From contig NZ_FXBJ01000002.1 of assembly GCF_900177385.1 (NCBI RefSeq), positions 996,001-1,060,000 of the forward strand: a DNA stretch of 64,000 nt, read 5' to 3'. The position numbers and the translations under genes were made by a program. Positions 1-8,779 of the stretch are shown piece by piece; position 1 is the stretch's first letter, and each line of letters opens with the position of its first letter. Origin of the DNA: Carnobacterium iners (GTDB lineage Bacteria; Bacillota; Bacilli; Lactobacillales; Carnobacteriaceae). Below the pieces are notes generated by a model. The model was not told where the DNA came from. It saw only the letters and a program-made list of their open reading frames with translations, and did no database searches.

Positions 1-591
1 ATACAGACTGAAACCTTTGGTAAAAGTGATAACGTGACGTGCAAGTGGAGGCAATAAAAAGCCAGCAATAAATCCAGATAGACTACCTAGAAAAATACCA
101 ATAGAAAGAGGAAGTTCTTGTCCAAAGCTAAGTTCGCTTACTAGTGGACTCAACGCTGTTCCGAAAAGTGCTGCAAGCAAGGACTTCTCTAAAGGAATCT
201 GAGTAACTTTTGCAAAACCGAAAGCTCCTAAAATAATGGGTAAAGAGTTGTAGAAATTTTTACCAAAGAAAGAAAATCCTGTGATAATAAGTATTCCAGC
301 AATGACAGGGCCATTAATTTTAGCTTTACACATTCGCACGAGGAGTAGCGATTCCAATGTCATAATGGAGACATTTAAAAAAGCTGCTCCTGCATTAGCT
401 AATTCGATATAGTCGGTTAATAAAGTTGCTGGAGAGCTCATAATTATCCAAAAGCCAGTCCATATTTCTTGTGGAGAATTGAATAAAAAAGCTAGCACAC
501 CAAAGGATAAAGCGAAAACAGTAAATAGAAAATACATTTTTTTTTGGGATAATTCGGGGAATTTTTTTCTTTCTTCAGAGACTGCTATCAT
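1..591 (-). CDS. DUF1576 multi-pass membrane protein (partial)
   Basis: The frame is open from an ATG at 591 to the left edge, so 197 residues of the N-terminal part are visible and the C-terminus lies outside. AGGAGG sits 7 bases before the ATG. The product is strongly hydrophobic, with several membrane segments (for example FLFTVFALSFGVLAFLF near residue 20) and Gly/Pro-rich turns. The overall pattern matches my memory of the DUF1576 family of Firmicute integral membrane proteins. The family has no established function, and a transporter role would be a guess. The family name is fairly secure; the function is not. Confidence 0.7.
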   Translation of the reverse strand, partial: MIAVSEERKKFPELSQKKMYFLFTVFALSFGVLAFLFNSPQEIWTGFWIIMSSPATLLTDYIELANAGAAFLNVSIMTLESLLLVRMCKAKINGPVIAGILIITGFSFFGKNFYNSLPIILGAFGFAKVTQIPLEKSLLAALFGTALSPLVSELSFGQELPLSIGIFLGSLSGFIAGFLLPPLARHVITFTKGFSLY

Positions 592-1020
592 TATCTTCCT
601 CCTATCAAAAAGTAGGTTTTAAAAAGAGAACGTGACCTTTTTTGAGTGTAACAGAAAAAACTAGAGCTCTACAACAAGAAACGACTTTTATTGCTATATT
701 ATTTACTAATCATAGCGTCCACCTCTCTAGTATTTGATAAAAGTCAAACTGATTTCCTAAGATAGAAATATAAATAATGATTATTTTATAGATGACTGAG
801 ATTGTGGTATCAACTATTCTATATTAGTATTAGGGAAAAATTCGCTCAAATTATTTTTCGTCGCTATTATTTTCAATAGCCTGCTATAAATTTTTCAATT
901 CTAGTAAGATTATTAATGCTACTCTTATCTTAAAAAAGAAAGAAATGATTTAATGAGTAAATTAAGAGGTAATTATTTAGAAAAACTACTAAAAAATGAA
1001 GGAATAGCTTACCACATAAA
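592..1020. other. Intergenic region, AT-rich
   Basis: No convincing gene. A 32-codon open frame at 953-1051 (plus strand) has no clear ribosome site or homology that I recognise and runs into the decayed peptidase gene. The region should hold the promoter of the leftward DUF1576 gene. Confidence 0.4.
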
Positions 1021-1617
1021 CCATTGCTTACTGGCAATGCTCTCGATATGATGCGTTAGCAGCTAAAACCTTATACGAGAGTTTCTTATAGTATCACGAA
1101 AGGCGGCGAAGCATCTAACGTTATTCCGGAAGAAGCAGAAATGATCATTAACATGCGCAATTCAGATAAATTTAATTTGAAACAAACTCTTGAAAAAGTG
1201 ATGAATTGTACCAGAGGAGCATCAATCGCTACCGAAACAGAGTATACCACTATGAAAACTGGTGAAGACTTCGATAATATGAATGTTAATTATAAAGGGA
1301 CGGAAGCTATTAAAGAAATAATGGCTTTAATTGATCTTCCATATGTAGAAGAAAAACAAGGACAAGCTACAGGTAGTTCAGATATCGAAAATGTAAGTTA
1401 TGTTTGTCCAACTTTTTATCCAATAATGACTATTCTGGATCATTATTTCCCATTGCATACGAAGGAAGTCGCAGATATTATGAAATCTGACTCTATTAAC
1501 GAATTCATTTATCAAGGAGCTAGAGTTGTTGGCTTATTTATTCTAAAAGCCATTAAAGATTCAAATCTGTTGAAGGAAATCAAACAAGAATTTCAAAAGT
1601 CTGGTATAGGTAACTAG
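1021..1617 (+). pseudogene. Decayed M20-family peptidase/amidohydrolase (C-terminal remnant)
   Basis: In one frame from about 1021 the translation reads a conserved M20 stretch (GNALDMMR, then QLKPYTRVSYSITKGG, then ASNVIPEEAEMIINMR), interrupted by an in-frame TAG at 1057-1059. It continues open to TAG at 1615-1617. The ITKGG...NVIP segment and the later GSSDIENVSYVCPTFYP segment resemble the dimerisation and C-terminal metal-site regions of AbgB/M20D amidohydrolases. The N-terminal half with the first metal ligands is absent. The 158-residue frame starting at 1141 has no good ribosome site. I read it as a dead remnant rather than a small protein. Confidence 0.65.
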
Positions 1618-2003
1618 AATGGAGGTTCCTCATGTAAAACATTAAAAAAGTAATCTATTCTCTTTGAGATACCTATTTTTTATCTTTACTGCCAATTAAA
1701 ATAGCGAAAGAAGGCTTTTGGAAATTAGAATCTTGATTAAATTTATTATTTAGGTTTATTATCCTTTAAGTGTTAGACTTAGGTAGGACCATATGCTTGA
1801 CTAGACACTGCGGGAATAGTATTATATGCCGGTAGATACTAAGCTATTCTAGTGGATAGTATGTATATTTTAGAGAGTCACTCGAAGGAAATAAGTATCC
1901 GTTTTGAAGAGGGATTATCCTAATAAGTATAGTAATTAGGTAGACCACTTTTTTTAGCTGGAAACGTAAAATCCTATCATATCAGTTAAAGGAGCAATAA
2001 TTT
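1618..2003. other. Intergenic region upstream of pdxS
   Basis: 386 bases without a supported gene. It must contain the pdxS promoter. No MocR/PdxR-type regulator gene or obvious riboswitch is seen. Confidence 0.4.
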
Positions 2004-2870
2004 ATGAGTATGATTGATAAAGAAGCTATCTCAAAACAATTTCTTGGAGGCGTCATCATGGACGTTACCACACCTGAGCAAGCAAGAATTGCAGAAGATG
2101 CTGGTGCAGTTGCTGTAATGGCTTTAGAAAGAATTCCAGCGGATATCCGTGCTGCTGGAGGAATTAGTAGAATGAGTGATCCTGAGATGATTCAATCTAT
2201 TATGGATGCTGTTTCCATTCCAGTTATGGCAAAAGTTCGAATTGGCCATTTTGTAGAGGCACAAATACTTGAAGCCATTCACGTTGATTATATTGATGAG
2301 AGTGAAGTTCTTTCGCCAGCAGATCATGTGTACCATATCGATAAGAACAAATTTAAAACACCATTTGTTTGTGGAGCAAGAAACTTGGGTGAAGCACTTC
2401 GTCGCATTCAAGAAGGCGCTTCTATGATTCGGACTAAAGGAGAAGCGGGTACTGGAGATGTTGTTCAAGCAGTTAGTCATATGCGCCTAATCCAATCTGA
2501 AATTCGCCGAGTCGCTAGTTTGTCTGAAGAAGAATTATTTCATACAGCAAAAGAATTAGCAGTACCTTACGACTTACTAAAATATGTACATGAAAACGGC
2601 AAATTGCCAGTTGTAAACTTTAGTGCAGGCGGCGTTGCGACTCCAGCTGATGCAGTTTTAATGAGACAACTAGGAGCTGAAGGAGTTTTTGTAGGAAGTG
2701 GTATTTTTGCTTCTGGCGATCCTGAGAAACGCGCAAAAGCAATCGTTCGCGCAGTTAAAAACTATCAAGATCCAGCTATTTTAGCCGAAGTAAGCAAAAA
2801 TCTTGGTAAAGCTATGGTAGGAATCAATGAGAGTGAAATCGAAATTCTTATGGCCGAACGTGGCGAATAA
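2004..2870 (+). CDS. pdxS: Pyridoxal 5'-phosphate synthase subunit PdxS
   Basis: A 288-residue (beta/alpha)8 enzyme of the DXP-independent vitamin B6 pathway. It makes PLP from ribose 5-phosphate, glyceraldehyde 3-phosphate and ammonia, normally delivered by the glutaminase PdxT. Hallmarks are [35 protein letters not shown], the catalytic lysine in [10 protein letters not shown], and [12 protein letters not shown]. Length and ends are normal for the family. AAAGGAG lies upstream of ATG 2004. No pdxT follows: the gene ends in a terminator and the next gene is the his leader. PdxS can use free ammonia in vitro, so either PdxT is encoded elsewhere or ammonia is used directly. Product call is very secure. 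Confidence 0.97.
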   Translation: MSMIDKEAISKQFLGGVIMDVTTPEQARIAEDAGAVAVMALERIPADIRAAGGISRMSDPEMIQSIMDAVSIPVMAKVRIGHFVEAQILEAIHVDYIDESEVLSPADHVYHIDKNKFKTPFVCGARNLGEALRRIQEGASMIRTKGEAGTGDVVQAVSHMRLIQSEIRRVASLSEEELFHTAKELAVPYDLLKYVHENGKLPVVNFSAGGVATPADAVLMRQLGAEGVFVGSGIFASGDPEKRAKAIVRAVKNYQDPAILAEVSKNLGKAMVGINESEIEILMAERGE

Positions 2871-2927
2871 TAAGAAATAAATAAGACTGTTTGTCAATAT
2901 AAAAACAGGTTTTAAAATGAACGAAAC

Positions 2928-2972
2928 AAAGACTGTTAACACGAGACTAAATGTGTTAGCAGTCTTTTATTT
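2928..2972 (+). terminator. Rho-independent terminator after pdxS
   Basis: An inverted repeat, AAAGACTGTTAACAC (2928-2942) against GTGTTAGCAGTCTTT (2953-2967), has one G-U pair and a T-rich tail. It closes the pdxS unit. Confidence 0.8.
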
Positions 2973-3339
2973 ATTTAGAACGGTTTAGATGATAATTTAC
3001 CATTGCGTAACTAAATATAAAAATTGATTTTTAATTTTTATGCATGAAAAAATATATTCTGTTGTTTTTAAACCATATAATTATATATGTTTTAATACAT
3101 TTAAAGTCAATAGAATAGCTAGTTACCTCAATATTTTTTAAAGTTTAATCTGTTTTCAAAAAGGTTAAACAAATAAATTTGAAAAAACAACGATAGTTAA
3201 AGCTTGCTTAATTGTTTTGATAATGTTATCTTTCATTAAACTAAATTTCAAAATGTAAATTTCAAAAGAGAAAAAGCTAAACCTACATAAAAAATCCAAC
3301 TAAAAAAGAAAATAAAATGAAAAAAAGGAGGAAGGCGCG
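2973..3339. other. Promoter region of the histidine operon
   Basis: About 370 very AT-rich bases without a gene. The promoter of the his leader transcript must lie here; I could not single out one -35/-10 pair with confidence. No T-box motif (AGGGTGGNACCGCG) is visible. Confidence 0.4.
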
Positions 3340-3414
3340 ATGAAAATAAATCAAGCAAAAAATCTAAAAATCGAGAAAAATGTAATTAAGAACCATCATA
3401 ACCATCATAGGTAG
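3340..3414 (+). CDS. hisL: His operon leader peptide
   Basis: A 24-codon open frame with an ideal AGGAGG (3326-3331), 8 bases before the ATG. The peptide is MKINQAKNLK followed by IEKNVIKNHHNHHR. Four of its last six residues are histidine, encoded by CAT CAT AAC CAT CAT (3394-3408), just before AGG TAG. This is the classic layout of an amino-acid attenuation leader: a ribosome short of His-tRNA would stall on these codons. The gene lies about 180 bases ahead of hisZ, and a terminator hairpin sits in between. The peptide itself probably has no function after synthesis. Confidence 0.88.
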   Translation: MKINQAKNLKIEKNVIKNHHNHHR

Positions 3415-3547
3415 TAGAGTCTGTAACCATGAACTAACGGCTAAAAATTAGTTCATAGATGCATGCTCTGTTTAGTTTATTTTAACTAGAGCATGAATCT
3501 ATGATGGGAAGTAGTTAAACCATATAGATTTTCTATATGGTTTTTTT
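3402..3547 (+). promoter_or_regulatory. Translation-coupled his attenuator (competing RNA pairings)
   Basis: The segment 3497-3507 can pair in three mutually exclusive ways. First, CTATGATGG (3499-3507) pairs perfectly with CCATCATAG (3402-3410), which is the second His-His codon pair itself. Second, 3497-3503 pairs with 3454-3460 at the base of a hairpin that also joins 3462-3469 to 3488-3495. Third, 3497-3507 pairs with 3520-3529, with one bulged G, which captures the left arm of the terminator. A stalled ribosome on the His codons would block the first pairing and favour the third, giving readthrough. A smaller hairpin (3429-3437 with 3448-3456) may tune the switch. The fold is my own reading by eye. 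Confidence 0.75.
3517..3547 (+). terminator. Attenuator terminator upstream of hisZ
   Basis: A perfect 11-bp stem (AAACCATATAG, 3517-3527, with CTATATGGTTT, 3533-3543) has a 5-base loop and runs into a T tract ending at 3547. It lies 43 bases before hisZ, so it must be bypassed for operon expression. Confidence 0.88.
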
Positions 3548-3589
3548 GTATACTTTTTTACAAATTTATAAAAAGAAGGAGAGAGTTAC

Positions 3590-4540
3590 ATGCAGTTTAG
3601 AACAATTGCCCAAGAATTAGAAAAAACAAAAATAAAAAAAGACATCAAGAGAGGTATTGAGAATTATTTTGAAAAAACAGGTTTTTCTTTAATTGAACCT
3701 AAAACATTTCAAGATTACGATGATTTTATTAACTCAGCAGCTAATCCTGATCTAGCTAAGACGGTAAAAGTTTTAGGTGGAGATTCTAAGATATATGTTT
3801 TAAGACCAGATATTACAACAAATATTCTAAGTCAAATTTTTACTAAATGGGACGGAAAAAAGCCTCTAAAAGTTTACTACAATTCTAAAATTTATAGAAA
3901 TGAATTAAGAGGAAATGTAGCTGAAGACTATCAAATGGGAATTGAATCATTAGGAGATAACCAAATTAACGGGGATAGAGAGGTTTTTGAAATAGCACTA
4001 AATCTGATGTCAAAATTAGACAAAGACTATATTCTAGAACTTGGTTCCAGTAACTATTTAGATAGTTTTTTCAAAGAAAGAAAGCTAGCAGATGCTGATG
4101 AACTGGCTATAAAAACACTAATTAGTAGGAAAAATCGTGATGAGCTTAAGGGGAAACTGAAGTCATTAAAACTTGAAAATACAATGTTAACTAATATATT
4201 AGATATGCAAGGGAGTATGGAAAAAGTCATTACTATGGCTAAAACCTATGAAACAAATAAAGAAATGAAAAAGGCTATCCGTTCTCTTGAAAGTCTTAAC
4301 GAGTATTTTTTTGATAAAGGTGTAACGGATAATATCAAAGTTGATCTTTCTATGGTACCAGACCTTGATTATTATGATGGCATCATTTTTAAAGGCTATT
4401 GTTCAAATAAACCAACCAAAATTTTGAGCGGTGGTCGTTACGACAAGTCAACTGAAAAATATGGTTTAACGGTTTCTGCAATAGGATTCATGATTGATAT
4501 GAATATCGTTACTGAAATTAGAATGGAGGGGAAAAATTAG
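3590..4540 (+). CDS. hisZ: ATP phosphoribosyltransferase regulatory subunit HisZ
   Basis: A 316-residue HisRS-like protein without aminoacylation activity. It joins short-form HisG to form the active, histidine-sensitive ATP-phosphoribosyltransferase, the first enzyme of histidine synthesis. Class II synthetase-fold traits are visible: RPDITTNI near residue 85, VYYNSKIYRNE (motif 2-like) near 100, and LSGGRYDKSTEKYGLTVSAIGF (motif 3-like) near 280. The anticodon-binding domain of true HisRS is missing. AAGGAG precedes ATG 3590. The stop codon shares one base with the hisG start. It is the first gene after the attenuator. Confidence 0.93.
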   Translation: MQFRTIAQELEKTKIKKDIKRGIENYFEKTGFSLIEPKTFQDYDDFINSAANPDLAKTVKVLGGDSKIYVLRPDITTNILSQIFTKWDGKKPLKVYYNSKIYRNELRGNVAEDYQMGIESLGDNQINGDREVFEIALNLMSKLDKDYILELGSSNYLDSFFKERKLADADELAIKTLISRKNRDELKGKLKSLKLENTMLTNILDMQGSMEKVITMAKTYETNKEMKKAIRSLESLNEYFFDKGVTDNIKVDLSMVPDLDYYDGIIFKGYCSNKPTKILSGGRYDKSTEKYGLTVSAIGFMIDMNIVTEIRMEGKN

Positions 4541-5163
4541 TGGAGACTCTAACGATAGCGATAGCAAAAGGGCGACTTGGAAAAAAAGGATTAAAACTTT
4601 TTGAAGAAACAGAGTATGCGATTGAAATGGAAGAAGATTCTAGAAAACTAATTTTTAATAATGCTAATAAAACAATCAATTTTATCTTTGTTAAACCTTG
4701 CGACGTGGTTACTTACGTCGAAAAAGGCGTAGCGGATATGGGTATTGTAGGTAGAGACACTATTCTAGAAGAGAATAAAGATATCTACGAAGTATTGGAT
4801 CTCAAATATGGTAAGTGTAAATTTGTTGTAGCTGGTTTTGAGAATCAGGACTTAGTTAAAAAGAATGAAGTTTTAAAGATAGCGACAAAATATCCTTCCT
4901 ATGTTTATTCTATTTTTGAGGATAGAGGACAAAAGATAGAGATAATAAAATTGGGAGGAGCTATAGAATTAGCACCATTAATGGGGTTAAGCGAGGTCAT
5001 TGTCGATATAGTAGAAACTGGAACAACCTTGAAAGATAATGGATTAGTTGTTTTAGAAGAATTGGACCCAATCAGCGCTCGTCTGATTGTGAATAAAGTC
5101 AGTTATCGATTCAACTATGAGGAGATACAAAAAATAGAAAAGGTCTTAGGTGAAAGACGATGA
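4540..5163 (+). CDS. hisG: ATP phosphoribosyltransferase, short catalytic form HisG
   Basis: 207 residues, the short HisG type that needs HisZ. It condenses ATP and PRPP to phosphoribosyl-ATP. Motifs include IAIAKGRLGKKGL at the N-terminus, ADMGIVGRDTILE near 65, and the PRPP loop VDIVETGTTLKDNGL near 155. The C-terminal regulatory domain of long HisG is absent, consistent with hisZ next door. The start is GTG, overlapping the hisZ stop by one base; GGAGGGG lies just upstream. The end overlaps hisD (ATGA). Confidence 0.95.
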   Translation: METLTIAIAKGRLGKKGLKLFEETEYAIEMEEDSRKLIFNNANKTINFIFVKPCDVVTYVEKGVADMGIVGRDTILEENKDIYEVLDLKYGKCKFVVAGFENQDLVKKNEVLKIATKYPSYVYSIFEDRGQKIEIIKLGGAIELAPLMGLSEVIVDIVETGTTLKDNGLVVLEELDPISARLIVNKVSYRFNYEEIQKIEKVLGERR

Positions 5164-6446
5164 TTAAAATAATAGAGGCAAACAAAGAAAGTGAAAAAAT
5201 AGCAAAGATTTTATCTCGTAGCCAGATGGACTCGACAGAAGTGCTAGAAACAGTCAATCAAATATTGGAAGAGGTAAAAACAGATGGCGATAAGGCAGTA
5301 TTAAAATTCACCCAGTTATACGATGAAAATAAGTTGGAAAACTTAAAAGTAACTCAAGAAGAAATAGAAGCAGCTAAGCAGGCTATTGATAAGGACCTAG
5401 AAAAAGCCTTGAAAAATGCGATTAAAAACATCACTACTTTTCATAAAAAACAAGTAAAAGAAGGTTTTATGATAAATGAAAGTCCAGATGTCATGCTTGG
5501 CCAAATGGTGATGCCGATTGAGAAAGTAGGGTTATACATACCAGGCGGAACTGCTTCTTATCCTTCCACGGTAATGATGAATGCTATACCTGCAAACTTG
5601 GCGGGAGTAAAGGAAATAGTCATCACAACGCCAGCAGATAAAAATGGTAAGATAAAAGATTCTGTTTTAGTGACAGCTGATTTATTGGGAGTTGACCAAA
5701 TTTATAAAATTGGAGGGGCACAAGCTGTTGGCGCTCTTTGTTACGGCAGCGAAACGATTCCTAAAGTAGATAAAATTGTCGGACCAGGAAATATTTATGT
5801 TGCCATGGCTAAGCACAAAGTATCTGGATTAGTGGGTATTGATATGATTGCTGGACCAAGTGAAGTGCTGATTATTGCAGATGAGAAAGCAAATCCAACT
5901 TTCATTGCGGCTGATCTATTAGCTCAAGCAGAACACGATAAAAGAGCTGCGAGTATAGTGGTAACAGATTCTCATAGTCAAGCAAAGGCTATTCAAAAAG
6001 AGGTAGAAATCCAACTTCAAATGCTTGAACGGAATGAAATAGCTAGAGAAGCCCTTTCTGAATATGGTGCAATTATTCTTTGTGAAACGAAAGAACAATG
6101 CTTTGAAATAGCCAATGATTTTGCGCCAGAACATTTAGAAATATTGACTGAAAATCCATTTGAAGACTACAAAAAAATTAAAAACGCAGGCGCTATTTTT
6201 CTTGGAGAATATTCACCTGAACCTTTAGGAGATTATTATGCTGGCCCGAATCATACGCTGCCTACTTCAAAAACAGCGAGGTTTTCTTCCGCTCTTGGTG
6301 TCGATGACTTTTATAAAAAAACTTCTCTTGTTTATTATTCGAAAGAAGCACTCAGACAGGCGTCAGAAGACATTTTATTAATCGCTAATAACGAAGGATT
6401 GACAGGACATGCTAATTCTATCAAGGTGAGAATGGAGGAATCATAA
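5160..6446 (+). CDS. hisD: Histidinol dehydrogenase HisD
   Basis: A 428-residue zinc enzyme that oxidises L-histidinol to histidine with two NAD+, the last step of the pathway. Conserved stretches are VGLYIPGGTASYPSTVMMNA (about 125), KIVGPGNIYVAMAK (about 205), DMIAGPSEVLIIAD (about 230), QAEHDKRA (about 260, metal/substrate residues) and GPNHTLPTSKTARF (about 365). Length is normal. The start overlaps the hisG stop by four bases, indicating coupled translation. Confidence 0.97.
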   Translation: MIKIIEANKESEKIAKILSRSQMDSTEVLETVNQILEEVKTDGDKAVLKFTQLYDENKLENLKVTQEEIEAAKQAIDKDLEKALKNAIKNITTFHKKQVKEGFMINESPDVMLGQMVMPIEKVGLYIPGGTASYPSTVMMNAIPANLAGVKEIVITTPADKNGKIKDSVLVTADLLGVDQIYKIGGAQAVGALCYGSETIPKVDKIVGPGNIYVAMAKHKVSGLVGIDMIAGPSEVLIIADEKANPTFIAADLLAQAEHDKRAASIVVTDSHSQAKAIQKEVEIQLQMLERNEIAREALSEYGAIILCETKEQCFEIANDFAPEHLEILTENPFEDYKKIKNAGAIFLGEYSPEPLGDYYAGPNHTLPTSKTARFSSALGVDDFYKKTSLVYYSKEALRQASEDILLIANNEGLTGHANSIKVRMEES

Positions 6447-6447
6447 A

Positions 6448-7455
6448 GTGGAAAAATATGTAAGAGAAGAAATAAAAAAGTTAAACGCTTATGAAGTTCT
6501 AAATAAGGATTTTACTATTAAGTTAGATGCAAATGAAGGTGTGGAGTGGATAAAAGGTCTGAACCGTTACCCGCTAGATAAAAGCGATACATTAAGAGGA
6601 GAATTAGCAAAAAAACTGGGAAAGGACAAAGATGAAATCGTGCTTGGAAATGGTTCTAGCGAACTAATTGAACTAGCAATGAAAGCTTATTTAGAAGCAG
6701 GAAAAACGGTGGTTAGTTTTTCACCCACTTTTAGTATGTACCAGATTTTCACCATAATCCATAAAGGAAACTATGAAGAGTATCCGCTAGACGATAAAAA
6801 AAAGTTAAACATTGAAGGCTTTGTAGAATTTATTCAAGAAAAAAAAGCTAAGTTAGTTATTATTAGTAATCCAAATAATCCAACAGGTCTGTTTATTCCA
6901 AGAGAAGAAATCAAAAAAATCCTAACATCAGTAGATGCAATGGTTATTTTAGATGAAGCTTACATCGAATTTACAAATGAACCGAAAACAGATTTCACTA
7001 AAGAATTCAAAAATATGCTTGTTTTAAGAACTTTTTCTAAAGCGATGGGGTTAGCTGGAATTCGATTGGGGTACATGATTGCGGACAAAGAAAATATTGG
7101 TTATATCAATCGAGTACGCTCTCCTTATAACGTAAACGCTTTGACTCAAGAAATGGGTCTAAAAGTACTCAATGATCAAGAGATTACAAATAAAAATATT
7201 GAAATGATTAAAAAAGAAAGAGAAAAGATGAGACTCTTTTTACAAGGAAAAGACTTAAATCCTTTCCCATCAGAAGCTAATTTTTTGTTTTTCCAAGCGC
7301 CAAAAGCGGTATTTGATGCATTAGAAAACAAGGCCGTATTGATTAGGGATTTTTCAGGAAAACTTGAAGGATACTATAGACTCACTATTGGTACACCCCA
7401 AGAGAATGAAAGTGTTAGGAAGATAATAAAGGAGGTACAACATGCGACAAGCTAA
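6448..7455 (+). CDS. hisC: Histidinol-phosphate aminotransferase HisC
   Basis: A 335-residue class I/II PLP aminotransferase that converts imidazole acetol phosphate and glutamate to histidinol phosphate. The motifs ISNPNNPTG, VILDEAYIEF and the PLP lysine segment RTFSKAMGLAGIRLGY are present. The start is GTG one base after the hisD stop, with GGAGG upstream; no better ATG is in frame. The 3' end overlaps hisB by 14 bases. Position inside the his operon distinguishes it from related aromatic aminotransferases. Confidence 0.95.
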   Translation: MEKYVREEIKKLNAYEVLNKDFTIKLDANEGVEWIKGLNRYPLDKSDTLRGELAKKLGKDKDEIVLGNGSSELIELAMKAYLEAGKTVVSFSPTFSMYQIFTIIHKGNYEEYPLDDKKKLNIEGFVEFIQEKKAKLVIISNPNNPTGLFIPREEIKKILTSVDAMVILDEAYIEFTNEPKTDFTKEFKNMLVLRTFSKAMGLAGIRLGYMIADKENIGYINRVRSPYNVNALTQEMGLKVLNDQEITNKNIEMIKKEREKMRLFLQGKDLNPFPSEANFLFFQAPKAVFDALENKAVLIRDFSGKLEGYYRLTIGTPQENESVRKIIKEVQHATS

Positions 7456-8020
7456 GATTACGCGGCATACGTTAGAAACAAAGATAGATTTAATGTTAAA
7501 TCTAGAGGGGTCTAGAAAGATTTCTATCAACTCTGGAATTGGTTTCTTTGATCATATGCTAAGAGCAATGGCTTTTTATGCAAAATTCGATTTGACTGTC
7601 GAATGTGACGGAGACTTACAGGTAGATACTCATCACACCGTTGAAGATATTGGACTTTCCTTAGGAGCTGCATTTAAAGAAGCTTTGGGAGATAAAATAG
7701 GGATTGCTAGATTTGCTTCTCCAATCACACCTATGGATGAGAGTCTAGCACTTGTCGCTATCGATATTTCTAATCGACCTTTTCTAGTTGAAAATTTAAT
7801 GTTCACATCTGAAAAGATAGGAGAAATGGAAAATCAATGTTTCAAAGAGTTTTTCTATAGCTTTGCTATGTCTGCCGGACTTACTCTCCATATCGATGTG
7901 ATGAGAGGAGAAAATGACCATCACAAGATAGAAGCTGTTTTTAAAGGATTAGGAAGAGCAATGAGAGAAGCTGTGTGCATCGTTGATGATGAGGTAGTAA
8001 GCACGAAAGGCGTATTGTAA
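7442..8020 (+). CDS. hisB: Imidazoleglycerol-phosphate dehydratase HisB
   Basis: A 192-residue monofunctional dehydratase (no fused phosphatase) converting imidazole glycerol phosphate to imidazole acetol phosphate. The two manganese-binding signatures are visible: FFDHML and DTHHTVEDIGLSLG in the first repeat, and ENDHHKIEAVFKGLGRA in the second. AAGGAGG precedes the ATG, inside the end of hisC. The gene is followed by a 51-base gap to hisA, exactly where hisH is usually found in Firmicute operons; no hisH or remnant fits there. Confidence 0.96.
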   Translation: MRQAKITRHTLETKIDLMLNLEGSRKISINSGIGFFDHMLRAMAFYAKFDLTVECDGDLQVDTHHTVEDIGLSLGAAFKEALGDKIGIARFASPITPMDESLALVAIDISNRPFLVENLMFTSEKIGEMENQCFKEFFYSFAMSAGLTLHIDVMRGENDHHKIEAVFKGLGRAMREAVCIVDDEVVSTKGVL

Positions 8021-8071
8021 TAAAGTAGTTGAAATAGTTAATTAAATAAAGGGAATCAAGGAGTTGATTAA

Positions 8072-8779
8072 GTGTTTATCTATCCAGCAATTGATATCAA
8101 AGATAAATCGTGTGTCAGATTAGAGCAAGGTCTTTATGAGAAAATGACGGTATACGAAAAAGATCCTGTAAAAGTAGCAATAAGATGGGAAGATACTGGA
8201 GCTGAATTTTTGCATTTAGTAGACCTTGACGGGGCTAGAAATGGAATTCGTTTAAATGAAGAAGTTGTAAAAGAAATAATTAAAAACGTGACAATACCCA
8301 TTCAATTAGGTGGTGGAATTAGAGATTCTCAGGGAATAGAGACGCTATTAAATTTAGGCGTTTCTCAAGTGATTATAGGAACGGCTGCTCTCAAAGACCC
8401 CAAATGGATGAAAGAAGTTATTTCGCAATATGGTGACAAAATAATTGTCTCAATTGATGCTAGTAATGGATTTATAGCCACTGATGGATGGGAACAAGTT
8501 TCTGATGTAAAAGCGATAGACTATATAAAAGAACTTGAATCCTATGGTTTGAATCGAATAGTTTATACAGATATTGTAAAAGACGGGATGCTAAGTGGTC
8601 CTAATTTTGAAATATATGGAGAGTTAATTGGAAAAACCTCAATAGAAGTGATTGCTTCAGGAGGAGTTACTACGTTAGAAGATGTTAAAAGATTAAAGTC
8701 AATGGGACTTTATGGAGCAATTATTGGAAAAGTCTTATATGATGGAAAATTAGACTTACAGGAGGTTTTAACATGTTAA
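8072..8779 (+). CDS. hisA: ProFAR isomerase HisA
   Basis: A 235-residue TIM barrel that isomerises the phosphoribosylformimino intermediate (ProFAR to PRFAR). The catalytic aspartates are in [13 protein letters not shown] (residue 8) and [15 protein letters not shown] (about 129). Phosphate-binding glycine loops are QLGGGIRD and [11 protein letters not shown]. The start is GTG with AAGGAG upstream. The end overlaps hisF by 7 bases. It follows the short gap where hisH would be expected. Confidence 0.95.
   Translation: MFIYPAIDIKDKSCVRLEQGLYEKMTVYEKDPVKVAIRWEDTGAEFLHLVDLDGARNGIRLNEEVVKEIIKNVTIPIQLGGGIRDSQGIETLLNLGVSQVIIGTAALKDPKWMKEVISQYGDKIIVSIDASNGFIATDGWEQVSDVKAIDYIKELESYGLNRIVYTDIVKDGMLSGPNFEIYGELIGKTSIEVIASGGVTTLEDVKRLKSMGLYGAIIGKVLYDGKLDLQEVLTC

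Noticed and set aside
953-1051. 32-codon open frame ahead of the M20 remnant
   Set aside because: No clear ribosome site, no recognisable family, and it runs into the remnant in another frame.
1141-1617. Intact small protein of 158 residues
   Set aside because: The same frame continues upstream with conserved M20 sequence across a TAG, so it is the tail of a pseudogene.
3340-3590. T-box riboswitch upstream of the his operon
   Set aside because: No T-box sequence or specifier-loop architecture; the His-rich leader frame explains the terminator better.
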